A stretch of DNA of 64,000 nucleotides from Vitellaria paradoxa (lineage: Eukaryota; Streptophyta; Magnoliopsida; Ericales; Sapotaceae), in assembly GCA_019916065.1 (NCBI GenBank), contig CM034233.1, positions 47,508,141 through 47,572,140 on the forward strand, in the 5' to 3' direction. The notes under the pieces were generated by a model. The model saw only the letters and a program-made list of their open reading frames with translations. It did no database searches and had not been told where the DNA came from. The first letter of the stretch is position 1. Each line of letters starts with the position of its first letter. Positions 1 through 11,845 of this stretch are shown one piece after another. The position numbers and the translations under genes were made by a program.

Positions 1-297
1 ATGAAATTTTAAAGATTACTCGGGCTTGTCGACCAAGGCTATAGACTTGTTGAATACATCAGTGTAGCCTGCGTCCGGGCCAGAACATCTAAGGGCATCA
101 CAGACCTGTTATTACCTCAAACTTCCGTGGCCTGAAAGGCCATAGTCCCTCTAAGATGCTAGCTGTGGAGGGTCGCCTCCACATAGCTAGTTAGCAGGTT
201 GAGGTCTCATTCGTTAACGGAATTAACTAGACAAATCGCTCCACCAACTAAGAATGGCCATGCACCACCACCCATAGAATCAAGAAAGAGCTCTCAG
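1..297 (-). pseudogene. 18S rRNA pseudogene, unit A, part 3' of the LINE site
   Basis: The plus strand reads as the reverse complement of the conserved 18S region downstream of the LINE target. It includes the universally conserved stretch just before the AAGAAAGAGCTCTCAG site. The fragment is cut by the window edge on its rRNA 3' side and by LINE A on its 5' side, and it resumes at 5997. Several changes from the conserved sequence (for example in the segment around positions 20-90) and the LINE insertion make a functional rRNA impossible. The rRNA sense is the minus strand. Confidence 0.93.
282..297. repeat. 16-bp target-site duplication, left copy of LINE A
   Basis: AAGAAAGAGCTCTCAG ends at 297 and is repeated at 5997-6012 on the other side of LINE A. 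The sequence is normal 18S sequence that occurs once in an uninterrupted gene. Confidence 0.95.
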
Positions 298-819
298 TAG
301 TCAGGTTGCATTTGAGAGAGAAGGTCTCGGTGGAGATATCATGGAGGACAACAGTTTCTTCTAAATCTTCGCTGCTCAACCTTGCTAGAAGCTGCTTTAA
401 TTTGTTCTTGATCTCCTTATTGATCTTGGCTGGTCGTTCAATAGCTGATAAGAGGCTACAGTAATTCCTGGTGAGAATCGCGACTGGGTGGGTTTATAAG
501 AGTTGATCGCTAATCTGTTTTCCTGGGTGAAATACAGTTGTTCAAGGATCGACTAAGGTTCCAGATTCCTACTGTGACCCTCTCTTTGCCTTGTGCTTGT
601 GCTCCATCATCTGATTAAGTAAGGGGTAGAGTGCTATAGTAATTCCTGTGTAGGAATTCAAAATTCTCAGGTGCGGGAAGGATGTAAACCTCCTCTTCAT
701 TAAGAAAAAGTTTACGAGCAGTCCTAATTTCAGAGCTCTAGTCAGGTTTCATTCTTCTCCTTTGATTTTAGAGTTGCTCTTCAATTCTAAGTGACGTCCT
801 GGTTGTGCCCTAAACTGGT
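298..819 (+). other. 5' UTR of LINE A
   Basis: There is no coding sequence before the ORF1 ATG at 820. The motif CTATAGTAATTCCTG at about 635 has a close match in the LINE C 5' UTR near 18962, so the leader is conserved within the lineage. Because the element lies antisense to the rRNA gene it cannot use rRNA read-through, so an internal promoter would be expected here. I see no clear core motif. Confidence 0.6.
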
Positions 820-2430
820 ATGCCCGTAATAGGCAAGAACAAAGATAGTAGTAAGAATTCTGTGTCTGGTGCCTTGAAAACTAAGGAGAACAAAAATGTT
901 GGAGGTGATTCTGGTAAGAAATCATATGAAAGCTCACTAGTTTCTTCTAGGAAGCTGAACCTTCCTTCTAGTTCAGCTGCAGTATTGGAGATGTTAGACA
1001 AAGATGATCAGGAAACTAATATTGAAAGGAATGACTCTATGGAGGATGAGATAGAAACAGAATCGGACTCAACATCCTGTACCTTAGGTGAGCAGGATAC
1101 CTCTGAAGACATGGTAGTGCAAGGGAGTGAAACACAGTTAGCATCCCTAGTTCCTGAATCTAGAAACAATGAAATTGAGGCTAATTTAAACCATCAAGAT
1201 AGGCTTAAGGCTAAGCCAACTTTTGCTAGCCTTTTTGTAAGAAATAGGCAGCCTACTAAAGGTTCCAAGCTAGAAAGGTTGGCAAAGGTGGAGGGCCCAG
1301 TTGTAATTGATGAAAGTGATGTGCAAAAGAATGGGAACCTCTGGAAATTCTGCTTGGTTGGTTATTTTGGTGGCTGGTTTCCAGGAAAACAAGCCTTGAA
1401 GCAAATTGTAGACTCCTGGAAGGTATAAACCACCATCCACTATCACAACAGTGGGTGGATAATCTCACAATTTGAGAATGAGGAACATCAATTGAAGGCA
1501 CTTGAGAATGGACCTTACCTTGCTTTTGGTAGGCCATTATTACTCAAAATTATGCCTCAATACTTTAGTTTTCAGAATGAAGAAATCAGTACTTTTCTTG
1601 TTTGGATTCAACTTCGTAATCTTCCTTTGGATTTATGGAGTTCTTCTGTATTAAGAAAAATTTGCTCCCAATTGGGGAAACCTATTTACATGGATAAGAT
1701 GACTGCACAAAAGGATAGAATCTCCTTTGCAAGGTGCTTGGTTGAGATAGACATGGCCAAGGAATTAACTTATATGATTATGATGAAATTGCCTAATAGG
1801 GATGTCTTGGAGCAACCTGTCTTCTATGAGAATCTTCCAAAATTTTGTTCTCATTGTAAGGCTATAGGCCATTCACTAGCAGGCTGCAAAGTTAAAGATA
1901 AGACTAAGGAAAAGCATATTTCAATGGCCAATGCTAAGCCATCAAAAGTGCAGCAGTAGGCCACTGAGGCTGGCTCTACTTCGGCAGCTAGTACTGTAGT
2001 ATTACAAGGATGTAACAGCAACCTTCTTGATGAGAATGTAGTTCATGAATCTTCTGCAGCTGCAGCTGATGCAACTCTTTCTGAATTTGTTCCAGATACT
2101 GTGGCAGAACAGCAGCTTATGGTCCAATTGGGTGAAACTTAGCAAGTGGCCGATCAATAGTGTGTTCCTGATAGTGGTCAATGTGTTCCTAAACAGAGGG
2201 TTGGGAAGGCTATTGCAGTGGGTTAGCAAGTAGAACTAAATTCAGATGGACTTAAGAAAGAGAACATTAAAGGGAAGCGACAATGCAAAGCTACTCAAGG
2301 GTGCAAAGGTCATCTGCCACCTCTAGAGGGGAAAAAGAAGAAGGTGAAGAAACAAAATCTTAATCCAGGTGCTGCAATTCTCAGTCAATATTTTGTGCTA
2401 ATTTGGGGGATAATTCCTCCACCCAAACCT
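820..2430 (+). pseudogene. LINE A ORF1 (RNA-binding protein with zinc knuckle), broken
   Basis: One frame can be followed from the ATG at 820 with a stop at 1426 and further stops from 1957 on (QQ*ATEAG, GET*QVADQ*), mostly readable as CAG or CAA turned into TAG or TAA. The N-terminal ~140 residues are acidic and low complexity, followed by PTFASLF. The core WKFCLVGYFGGWFPGK through [15 protein letters not shown] resembles the DUF4283 domain of plant LINE and gag-like proteins. A CX2CX4HX4C knuckle ([14 protein letters not shown]) follows at about 1846-1890, then a lysine-rich tail. ORF1 proteins of this type bind the LINE RNA. The end is uncertain because of frame damage. Confidence 0.85.
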
Positions 2431-2434
2431 AACA

Positions 2435-5400
2435 ATGATAGTATCTTTTTGGAACATTAGGGGTCTTAATAAGTCCCTAAAACAAAATGGAATTTTGGAC
2501 CACATAAGGAAGAATAAAATAATGGTTATGGGTATTTTGGAGACTAAACTAAAGCATCAAAGAATAAAGGATATTGTGAGGCATAGATTTAGAAGTTGGC
2601 AGGTGGCTGACAATTTTCAACACAATCCTAATGGTAGGATTCTAATCCTTTGGAAAGAGGATAGAGTTGATTTGGAAGTTGTGGAAATGTCTGAATAGGT
2701 CATTCATTGCCTGGCCACTTGTAAAGTTACTACTTTAAAATTTTGTATCAGCTTTGTTTTTGCTTACAACATAATTATGGGTAGAAGACCTCTGTAGGAA
2801 AATCTCTGTAAATTCAATAGTACATTGGAGCTTCCTTGGCTTCTTTTGGGAGATTTTAACAATGCATTAAATGGAGGGGAAAAGTGCAATGGACTGCCAG
2901 TTACCCCTTATGAAATCCATGATTTTTAGCAGTGTTGCAATGAATTAAGTGTCTCAGACATAAGGTCCCCTGGTGCTTTTCTTACGTGGACTAACAACAC
3001 AATGTGGAGTAAGCTTAATAGAGCAATGATTAATGCCACTTGGACTCAGCAAGGATTAAGTGCTCAAGCTCATTTTGGTTTCCCAGGTGAATATTTTGAT
3101 TATTCTCCTTGTGTTGTTTCTCTATTTGGTGTTAATAATTTTAGTGCAAGACCCTTCAAATTTTTCAACATGTGGACTCAACATGAGGAGTTTTTGGAGT
3201 TGATTGATAACTATTGGAATATTGAAATAGAGGGCATTGCCATGTTTCAATTATGTAAAAAATTGAAAGCTTTGAAGGAGCCTTTAAAGACACTAAACAA
3301 GAAGCATTTCAGTCATATCTCAGTAAGGGCTTTAGTAGCAGAGGAGGAATTGATGGCAGCTCAGCAAGAGTTACATGAGAACCCAATGAACAATGCTCTT
3401 CAAAGTAAATTGGTAGATCTAAAATTGAAGGCATTTCGTCTAGCTGAAGCTGAAAGGAGTTTTGTTCTGAATTGAGCAAAGCTAAGTACTTGAGGAACAG
3501 TAACTATGGCACTAAATTCTTTCATGACTTGATTAAAAGAAACAAGGCTAGAAATCAGATTATGTCTCTTACGAAGGCAGATGGATCAAGCACAAATTTA
3601 TTTCAGCAGGTCACACAATTATTTGTGGAGCATTACAAAAATCTTCTGGGAACTAAAGTGCAGTGTACGAGGTATAATGCCGATATTCTGCAGGGAGGTA
3701 CTCTATTAAGGGATGAGCAAGCTCAATCCCTTATACAACCTATCTCAGATGAGGAAATTCAGTCAGCTCTTTGTGGAATAGGGGATGACAAGGCACCTGG
3801 GCTGGATGGTTATTCTTCCTGTTTTTACAAGAAGGCATGGAATATTGTGAAAAAGGACGTATGTGCAGCTGTTAAGGAATTCTTTGTATCTGGTAAACTT
3901 TGAAGCAAGTAAATCATGCAGTGATTGCATTGGTGCCTAAATCCTCTAATGCTTCTCGGGTTGAGGAGTTTAGACCTATTGCTTGTTGTAATGTTACTTA
4001 TAAGGTTATATCCAAGATTATTGCTTCAAGATTGTCTCCTATATTAGAAGACTTGATAGATCCAGCCTAATTAGCTTTTGTCCTCAACAGAAGCATGGTT
4101 GAAACTATTTATATGGTCCAAGAGCTACTACAGAACTATCACTGGAGTAGGATTTCCCCAAGATGTATCTTGAAAGTGGATCTTAGGAAAGCATATGACA
4201 CAGTCAATTGGGCATTTGTGAAAGATATACTTATGGGATTTGGCTTCCCATCTATGTTTGTGGAATGGATTATGCAATGCCTATCCACTACATCGTATTC
4301 GATATCCATAAATGGGTCAATGCATGGGTTCTTTAAAGGGGAACAAGGTCTTAGACAAGGGGATCCCATCTCTCCTCTCCTATTTACACTTTGCTTGGAG
4401 TACCTTTTAAGGTTATTGAAATACTTAAAGGAAAATCCTAATTTCAATTTTCATCCTAAATGTGGTGCAATGAAATTAACTCACCTAGCCTTTGCAAATG
4501 ATCTTATTTTATTTTCCAGAGGTGATGTACCATCAGTGAGGTTGGTCATGGATTACCTAAAACAGTTTGGGGAATGCTCAGGTCTATGTATTAATGCTAG
4601 TAAGTCTAATTTGTTTGCAGCAAGGGTTTGCAGAGAAGATTTGTTGGAGATCAAGAACATCACAGAATTTAATTTAGGTAGATTTCCTTTCAGATATCTG
4701 GGGATTCCAGTGGTAGCTTCTAGACTAGCTATTGAGCAGTTTAATCCTTTATTGTCAAGAATTTCTTATCAAATTTCAATCTAGCTAGGAGCTACATTGT
4801 CCTATGCTGGAAGGAGTGAACTCATAAGATCAGTGCTATAGGGTGTTGAATGCTTTTGGCTATCAGTTCTACTAATTCCAGCAGGAGTAAGGGACAAAGT
4901 CATCAAATTATGCAGAAATTTTTTGTGCGGAGGAAAAGCTTATGTTTCAAAAAAACCCTTGGTTGTTTGGATGGATATTTGTAAGCCAAAGACAGAGGGA
5001 GGGTTAGGCTTCTTTGATATACATGCTTGGAATTATGCTCTTCTCTCCAAGTACATATGGAATTTTTAAGAGAACAGTGAATCTCTTTGGGTCAAATGGG
5101 TGCATCCGTTCTACTTGAAAGGAGCTTCTTTATGGGAATTCATTCCAAGAAAACAAGACTCTCACTTAATTAGATTGCTATGTCAAATTAGGGACAAAAT
5201 AACTGAAAGGGAAGGCTCAATTGATGCAGCTAAGGCAAGGATGTTTTAGTGGACTGATCAGGGCCAGTTCAGTGCAAGAAGAAGCTATGAATACTTTAGG
5301 CCTAAAGGTGTAACACTCTGTTGGCCAAAGCTAGTCTGGCATCACTCATTACTACCAAAACATTCTTTTATCTTATGGCTGGGACTTAAAGGCAGATTGC

Positions 5401-5786
5401 TTACAGGGGATAAAATGATTGAGTATGTTGAAAATACTTCCTACTGCTTGTGTGGTGCTGATATGGAGACTTTGGATCACTTATTTTTCAGCTGCCTAAC
5501 TATCATTGAAATATGGACTAAGATTAAAAGCTGGCTGGGTCTTACTCGAGCAATGACATCCCTTAAAGCTGCAGCTAAATGGCTACTAAAAGAAGCAAGG
5601 GGCACGGGCGCTAAAGCAACTGCAAAGAAAGTGGGACTTGTCTATACAGTTTATTGCATTTAGGAGACCAGAAATGCTAGGTTGTTTGAAGGGAAATGAG
5701 TAATTCCTCAGAGCATTATAAGACACATTAAGATTCAAGTATACAGGATCTTTCATGCGTCTTTCCTTAACTTAAAGGAGCTGTGA
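2435..5786 (+). pseudogene. LINE A ORF2 (endonuclease and reverse transcriptase), broken
   Basis: It starts MIVSFWNIRGLN, the usual plant L1 endonuclease start. The EEP-type endonuclease (2435-3110) keeps WNIRG, ILETK and GDFNN, but the final SDH box reads FDY: the Ser-to-Phe and His-to-Tyr changes are each a single C-to-T. The reverse transcriptase (about 3750-4900) shows FRPIACCN, KVDLRKAYDTVNW and GLRQGDPISP. Its catalytic FADD box reads FAND (about 4490), so the first Asp is lost. The C-terminal zinc-finger region (about 5340-5560) has CLCGADMETLDHLFFSC. At least four frame changes and several TAG/TAA stops are present. The stop at 5784-5786 is probably the native end. Confidence 0.9.
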
Positions 5787-5996
5787 CGGGGCTATATTCT
5801 TGTTGCTATTTTGTGGAGCTTTTTGTTCACTTCATGTGCAATTTGGTACTTCATCTTTAATGTATGTATGAGCCATGTTGGCTTTTTGTAACTTTATTTG
5901 GTATGGCTTTTGATGTATATTCTTTTGATGCTCATGGATATACCCAGAGCATTGTACATTCTTTTGATCTATAAAACTTTATTTATTGATCAAAAA

Positions 5997-6012
5997 AAGA
6001 AAGAGCTCTCAG
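5997..6012. repeat. 16-bp target-site duplication, right copy of LINE A
   Basis: AAGAAAGAGCTCTCAG follows the A-tract of LINE A. The A residues of the tail and of the target overlap, so the exact junction is ambiguous by about two bases. Confidence 0.95.
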
Positions 6013-6203
6013 TCTATCAATCCTTACTATGTCTGGACCTAGTAAGTTTCCCCATGTTGAGTCAAATTAAGCTGCAGGCTCCACCCCTAGTGGTGCCCTT
6101 CCAACAATTCCTTTAAGTTTCAACCTTGCAACCATACTCCCCCTGGAACCCAAAAACTTGGATTTCTCATAAGGTGCCAACGAAGCCCTAAAAGAAACAT
6201 CCA

Positions 6204-6242
<39 letters not shown>

Positions 6243-6243
6243 T

Positions 6244-6326
<83 letters not shown>

Positions 6327-7252
6327 CTTCATAAATCCAAAAATTTCACCTTTGACTATGAAATACGAATGCCCCTGACTGTCTTGTTAATCATTACTCT
6401 GATCCTAAAGGCCAACGTAATAGGATCGAAATCCTATGATGTTATCCCATGCTAATGTATCTAAAGCCTAGGCTTGCTTTGAGCACTCTAATTTCTTCAA
6501 AGTAATAGTGCCGGAGGCACGACCCGGCCAATTAAGGCCAGGAGCGCAACGCCGGCAGAAGGGACGAGACGATTGGTGCACACCTAAGGGCGGACCAATC
6601 GACCCACCCCAAAGTTCAACTACGAGCTTTTTAATTGCAACAACTTAAATATATGCTATTGGAGCTAGAATTACCGCGGCTGCTAGTAGCATACTTGCCC
6701 TCCAATGGATCCTCGTTAGGGGATTTAGATTGTACTCATTCCAATTACTAGACTCAATGAGCCCGGTATTGTTATCTATTGTCACTACCTCCCCGTGTCA
6801 GGATTGGGTAATTTGCGCACCTGCTGCCTTCCTTGGATGTGGTAGTCGTTTCTCAGGCTCCCTTTCCAGAATCGAACCCTAATTCTCCGTCACCCGTCAC
6901 CACCATAGTAGGCCACTATCCTACCATTGAAAGTTGATAGGCAGAAATTTGAATGATGCGTCGCCGGCACAAAGGCTGTGCGATCCGTCGAGTTATCATG
7001 AATCATCAGAGCAACGGGATAAGCCCACGTTGAACTTTTATCTAATAAATGCATCCCTTCCAAAAGTCGGGATTTGTTGCACGTATTAGCTCTCGAATTA
7101 CTATGGTTATCTGAGCAGTAGATACCATCGAACGAACTATAACTAATTTAATGAGCCATTCGCAGTTTCGCAGTTTGACTTAGTTCATACTTACACATGC
7201 ATAGCTTAATCTTTGAGACAAGCATATAACTACTGGTAGGATCAACCAGGTA
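5997..7252 (-). pseudogene. 18S rRNA pseudogene, unit A, 5' part
   Basis: This is the continuation of the gene cut by LINE A. It ends with ATCAACCAGGTA at 7241-7252, the complement of the universal 18S start TACCTGGTTGAT. The length (about 1256 bp) fits a complete 5' portion. Many positions that are invariant in 18S are changed, mostly G-to-A on the rRNA strand complement, as expected of an unselected copy. Confidence 0.93.
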
Positions 7253-8420
7253 GCATTCTTTCACGCCTTCGGCACTGTATGAGCCCACCTAAACTAGTTA
7301 GAGGGACAAAGATGGGCACAACCATCGTACGCATCGAGCGATGAACGCTTTGGGGGTACACGGCAGAAATATACCGTGCACCATTCAAAAGTTCCGTATC
7401 TGAGAGCTCGAGTGGTGACGAGCAAAAATTGAGACTTATCTAGGGTCAATTTCTGTCACATGAGGTATCCAACACAGGAACACCAACATGCTCAAGGCGT
7501 GAATTGCTCTTGAAGCGTTGACTGAAGGGGAATGGACGAGGGAAGTTCGCTGCACAAGCAGGGATCCAACCGAGGTGCACAATTCCATTGACAATGAGCG
7601 AAGCCCTAGACTTCTCGAGGACACTTTGAGCTAATAATTCATCAAGCTGTCCATGCCTCGAATGAAGCCCAAAGATTACCCACGCCACAAACCGACCACT
7701 CACTAAAGGGGCAATGATAAATTTCAAACATCGTTATCTCTGATGGGTGCGTGCCTTGGCTCGCACCTCGGCACCCCTTTGCTTATCTCTGGTGGGTTCA
7801 TGGCACTATGCTTAATAGGCCCAATGGCTTGCCATGCCTCTTTACGTTGCTTTTCAACACCGATGGGGCTTGGCCATGCCCCTTGGCAATGAGCGTGACA
7901 TGCTTCATTACATCACTCTCGGTCGCCGACAAGGTTGGCCATGCCCTGTGACATTTCGATTTTTCATTGCATTGTTCTTAGATACCGTTGCATTATTCTC
8001 GAATACTAAATTGGGGTTGGCCATGCCCCTTGGCAATGAGCATGACATACCTCATTGCATCGCCCTCGGTCACCGATGGGGTTGGCCATGTCCCGTGGCA
8101 TTTCGATTTTTCATTGCATTGCTCTTTGGATTCCTTTTCAATGTTCCCGAATACCAAATTGGGGCTGGGTATGCCCCGTGGTTTTGTGTTTGCCAAGACT
8201 TACGCCTTGCCAGCACCCTGTGGCATTGCACGTAGCAACCCATGGGGCTTCCTTGCCATTTGGCAACGCCCCTTTGTCATCCCCCACCAATGTCAATCAT
8301 GGCCAGAGGGAAGCCCAAGGTGTGTCCCATCACCTTGGGGGAGCATGCCTAGGACACTCGATGAGTGTCGGGTGGGTGTGGCATGCAGTGCCAGCTTTGC
8401 TGAGAACACCCACCCCCCTT
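7253..8420 (-). other. 5' external transcribed spacer (ETS), unit A
   Basis: This stretch lies immediately upstream of the 18S start on the rRNA strand and matches 25026-26220 of unit C apart from indels. It contains a degenerate ~150-bp internal duplication around 7865-8110 (GGCCATGCCCCTTGGCAATG occurs twice). If transcription began at the promoter-like motif near 8411-8428, the ETS would be about 1.2 kb, a normal plant length. The ORFs seen in it are by-products of GC-rich repeats. Confidence 0.7.
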
Positions 8421-8428
8421 ATGTATTC
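8411..8428 (-). promoter_or_regulatory. Probable gene-proximal Pol I promoter, degenerate
   Basis: On the minus strand this reads TACATAAGGGGGGTGGGTG, one change away from the plant RNA polymerase I start consensus TATATA(A/G)GGGG. It is the copy closest to the 18S gene, about 1.16 kb upstream. The decayed TATATA box contrasts with intact boxes in the spacer repeats further upstream. Confidence 0.6.
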
Positions 8429-8841
8429 ATTTTGAGCCTCCTTTGGGGTGCCAAGAATGAACATTGCCCATGGTTAAAGAATAATAATGTGCTTTTGGGC
8501 ATAAGGACCCCCACATAGCCTCTCGGGCAAACACATGACTACCTCACCCCGGCCCTGGACAAGCCCCCAACGACTTGCCATATCTCTTTTCGATCCTCTT
8601 TGACACCAATTTGGGGCTGGGCACACCCTTTGGCTATGTGCTTGGCAAGCCCCCGCGGCTTGCCAGCACCCCGCGGCATTGCTCGTGCCAACCCACGGGG
8701 CTTGCCATGTGCCTTTGTCATCGCTCGCCTACGTCGAGAGAAGCCCAAGGTGTGCCCCATCACCTCGGGGGAGCATGCTAAGGACCCTCGGAGAGTGCCG
8801 AGGGGCACGGCATGTGGTGCCAGCATTGCTGAGGACACCCA

Positions 8842-8852
8842 CCCCCTATATA
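8842..8852 (-). promoter_or_regulatory. Spacer promoter-like box 1 in IGS
   Basis: The minus strand reads TATATAGGGGGTGGGTG, an exact match to the plant Pol I initiation consensus TATATA(A/G)GGGG. Confidence 0.6.
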
Positions 8853-9427
8853 TGCATTTTGAGCTTTCTCTGGGGTGCCAGGAGGGGACACTGCCCATGG
8901 CCGAGGAGTCATAATGGGCATTAGGGCCCAATAGCCCTCCCCGATGCCCTTCGGGAAAACACACCACCCCCTTGGCACCATGATGGACAAGCCCAAGGGC
9001 TTGCCATGCCTCTTTGTCTTCCTCTTTGATACCGATGGGGCTTGGCCAATGCCCCTTGGCAATGGGCGTGACATGCCCCATTACTTTGCTCCCGGTCGCC
9101 TACGGGGTTGGCCACACACTATGTCGTATTCACTTTCCCTTGGTATTGCTCGTGGACACCTTTGCCTTGTTCTCAGACACCATTTTGGCGTTGGGCACAC
9201 CCCTTGGCTTTGTGCTTGGCAAGCCCACGCTGCTTGCCAACGCCATATGGTGTTGCTCGTGCCAACCCACGGGGCTTGCCATGCCTCTTGCCATGCCCCT
9301 TTGTCGTCCCCCACCCATGTCCAGGGAAGCCCAAGGTGTGCCCCATCACCTCAGGGGAGCATGCCAAGGACACTCAGTGAGTGCCGGGGGGCACGACATG
9401 CGGTGCCAGCCTTGTTGAGGACACCCA

Positions 9428-9439
9428 CCCCCTTATATA
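9428..9439 (-). promoter_or_regulatory. Spacer promoter-like box 2 in IGS
   Basis: The minus strand reads TATATAAGGGGGTGGGTG, in the same place within the ~575-bp repeat as the box at 8842. Confidence 0.6.
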
Positions 9440-10000
9440 TGCATGTTGAGCCTTCCTCGAGGTGCCAAGAAGGGATACTGCCCATGACCGAGGAGTTATA
9501 ATGGGCATTAGGGCACAACGGCCTTCCCCGTGACCTTTCAGGCAAACACACCACCCCCTTGGCATCATAATAGACAAGCCCAAGGGCTTGCCATTCCTCT
9601 TTGCCTTCCTCTTTGACACCGATGGGGCTTGGCTAATGCCCTTTGGCAATGGGCGTGACATGCCCCATTGCTTTGCTCCCGGTCACCCACGGGGTTACCC
9701 AGACCTCATGGCATATTCAATTTCCTTTGGCATTGCTCGTGGACACCTTTGCCTTGTTCTCAGACACCGTTTTGGGGTAGGGCACACCCCTTGGTTTTGT
9801 GTTTGGCAGGCCCCTCGCGGCTTGCCAATGCCCCGTGGCATTGCTCGTGCCAACCCATGAGGCTTGCCCTGCCCCTTTGTCGTCCACCGCACATGTCTAG
9901 GGGAGCCCAAGGTGTGCCCCATCACCTCGGGGGAGTATGCCAAGGACACTCGGTGAGTGCCGGGGGGTGCGGCATGTGTGCCAGCCCTGCTGAAGACACC

Positions 10001-10015
10001 CACCCGCTCATATAT
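10001..10015 (-). promoter_or_regulatory. Spacer promoter-like box 3 in IGS, decayed
   Basis: The minus strand reads TATATGAGCGGGTGGGTG. It occupies the same repeat position as boxes 1 and 2 but has lost the run of G. Confidence 0.45.
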
Positions 10016-10577
10016 GCATTTTGAGCCTTACCCGGGGTGCTAGGAGGTGACACTACACATGGCCGAGGAGTCATAATGGGCATTGGGGCACAACAACCCT
10101 CCCCGTAGCCCATCAGGCAAACACACTACCCCCTTGGCACTGTGATGCACAAGCCCAGGGGCTTGTCATGCCTCTTTGCCTTCCTCTTTGACACTGATGG
10201 GGCTTGGCCAATGCCTCTTGGCAATGGGCGTGACATGCCCCATTGCTTTGCTCCCGGTCGCCCACGGGGTTGGCCACACCCCGTGGCATATTCGATTTCC
10301 CTTGGTATTGCTCGTGAACACCTTTGCCTTGTTCTTAGAAACCATTTTTGGGGCCGGTATGGCCCTTGGCTTTGTGCTTGGCAAGCCCCCGTAGCTTGCC
10401 AGCGCCCCGCAGTATTGCTCGTGCCAACCCATGGGGCTTGCTATGCCCCTTTGTCGTCCCCTGCCCACGTCGAGGGAAGTCTAAGGTGTGTTCTCTCACC
10501 TCGGGGGAGTATGCCAAGGACACTCAATGAGTGTCGGGGGGCGCGGCATGCGGTGCCAGCCTTATTGAGGAACCTAG

Positions 10578-10588
10578 CCCCTTATATA
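10578..10588 (-). promoter_or_regulatory. Spacer promoter-like box 4 in IGS
   Basis: The minus strand reads TATATAAGGGGCTAGGTT, in the same repeat position, with the downstream GGGTGGG altered. Confidence 0.5.
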
Positions 10589-11100
10589 TGCATTTTGAGC
10601 GTTCTTCGGGGGTGCTAGGAGGGACACTGCCCATGGTCAAGGAGTCATAATGGGCATTGGGGCTCAATGGCCCCCCCACGGCCCTTCGGGCAAACACACC
10701 ACCCTATTGGCACTGTGATAGACAATCCCAAGGGCTTGCCATACCTCTTTGCTTTCCTCTTTGACACCGATGGGGCTTGGCCAATGTCTCTTGGCAATGG
10801 GCGTGACATGCCCCATTGCTTTACTCTTGGCTACCCCCGGGGATTGTCCACGCTCCGTGGTATATTCACTTTCCCTTGGCATTGCTCATGGACACTTTTG
10901 CTTTGCTCTTGGATACCGATTTGTGGCCGGGCACGCCCTTTGGCTTTTTGCTTGGTAAGCCCCGCGGGGTTTGCCAGCGCCCCGTGGCCTTGCTAATGCA
11001 TCCTACGACCGTGCCCTAAGGGATTCGATTGCCTTTAGTAAGCATGCCAAGACACCTGTCGAGTGCCAGGGTTTCAGGCTGACGCCCCTGTGCCACAACC

Positions 11101-11845
11101 CTTAGGGCAAACACACGATACTTGCTTAGGGTGCCTCTTTGCGTTGATCTTAAATACCAATGGGATTTGGCCATGCCCCTTGGCATTGTGCTTGACATAC
11201 CTCGTTGCATTACTCTTGTCCACCAATGGGGTTGGCCATGCCTCGTGGCATTGTGCTTGCCTCTTTGCAATGCTCTTGGACACCAATGGGGCTCGGCATG
11301 CCCCTTAACTTTTTACTTCACATGCCTCACTGCATTGCTCTTGGCGACTAACTTGATTGGGCCATTGTCATTGCCATTACACTTGACAAGCCTCAGTACA
11401 TTGCTCTTAGACACCTTTGTATTACTCTTAGCCACCGATGAGCCTAGGCATGGCCCTTCGCATTGTGCTTGACAAGCCCCATGACTTGCCAGCGCCCCAT
11501 AGCATTGCTCCCAGCATGTGGCCTTGCAATATGATTCTTTCTGATTTCTACTTTATTTTTAACAAAGGGCCACGTGACAAGCTTACATAGCCACGCCCTC
11601 ATATAGCAGAACAGAACATTTTTTTCCAAACCTAGCAAAAAACAACCGCATGACTTGGTGCTGTGGCGTGTCCCGTAGATGAGCCAACTGGCTCTCAACT
11701 GCTTTGGCACAGATAGCACAAGGCTTTAGCTTTCAAATGGCAGATAAGTTGCAATTCCGCAGGGTTATGCAAAACTAGAACCTCTGGGGGGTTCAGGAAG
11801 AAGACGGATAAGTGTTGGGGGGGAGGGACAAATCGAAGGTTGAAT
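11101..11845 (-). other. 28S-proximal part of the IGS, unit A
   Basis: From about 11100 to 11500 short degenerate copies of IGS sub-repeats continue (TTGGCCATGCCCCTTGGCATTG and similar). From about 11500 to 11845 the sequence is non-repetitive and I recognise nothing in it. The last ~250 nt of a normal 28S gene are missing before 11846, so a deletion joins spacer to 28S. No gene is supported. Confidence 0.55.

Larger units (their letters stand above)
298..5996 (+). mobile_element. LINE A: full-length, decayed plant L1-type retrotransposon inside 18S
   Basis: This is a non-LTR retrotransposon of about 5.7 kb with a 5' UTR (298-819), an ORF1 with DUF4283-like and CCHC zinc-knuckle parts, an ORF2 with endonuclease, reverse transcriptase and C-terminal zinc-finger (zf-RVT-like) domains, a short 3' UTR and a poly-A end. 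It is bounded by a perfect 16-bp 18S duplication. Its 5' end (TAGTCAGGTT) resembles that of LINE B (TTAGTCAAGTT). Its 3' end shares ATACCCAGAG and TTTATT(T)A(C)TGATC plus A-tract with LINE C, so both termini look native. It runs antisense to the 18S gene. At least ten stops or frameshifts show it is dead. Confidence 0.93.
8559..11100 (-). repeat. IGS tandem repeats of ~575 bp, unit A
   Basis: Repeat starts can be followed by GACAAGCCCAAGGGCTTGCC and variants at 8559, 8987, 9572, 10148 and 10722. This gives units of about 428 (shortened), 585, 576 and 574 bp plus a decaying partial unit. Each contains sub-motifs such as CCCCTTGGCAATGGGCGTG and a promoter-like box. The same family occurs at 26248-27435 and 36365-36851. 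Long ORFs in all frames here are repeat artefacts. Confidence 0.9.

Noticed and set aside
7751..11720. Many overlapping ORFs of 60-180 codons on both strands
   Set aside because: They lie in GC-rich ETS/IGS repeats, occur in all frames, repeat every ~575 bp and contain no known domain. They are stop-poor by composition.
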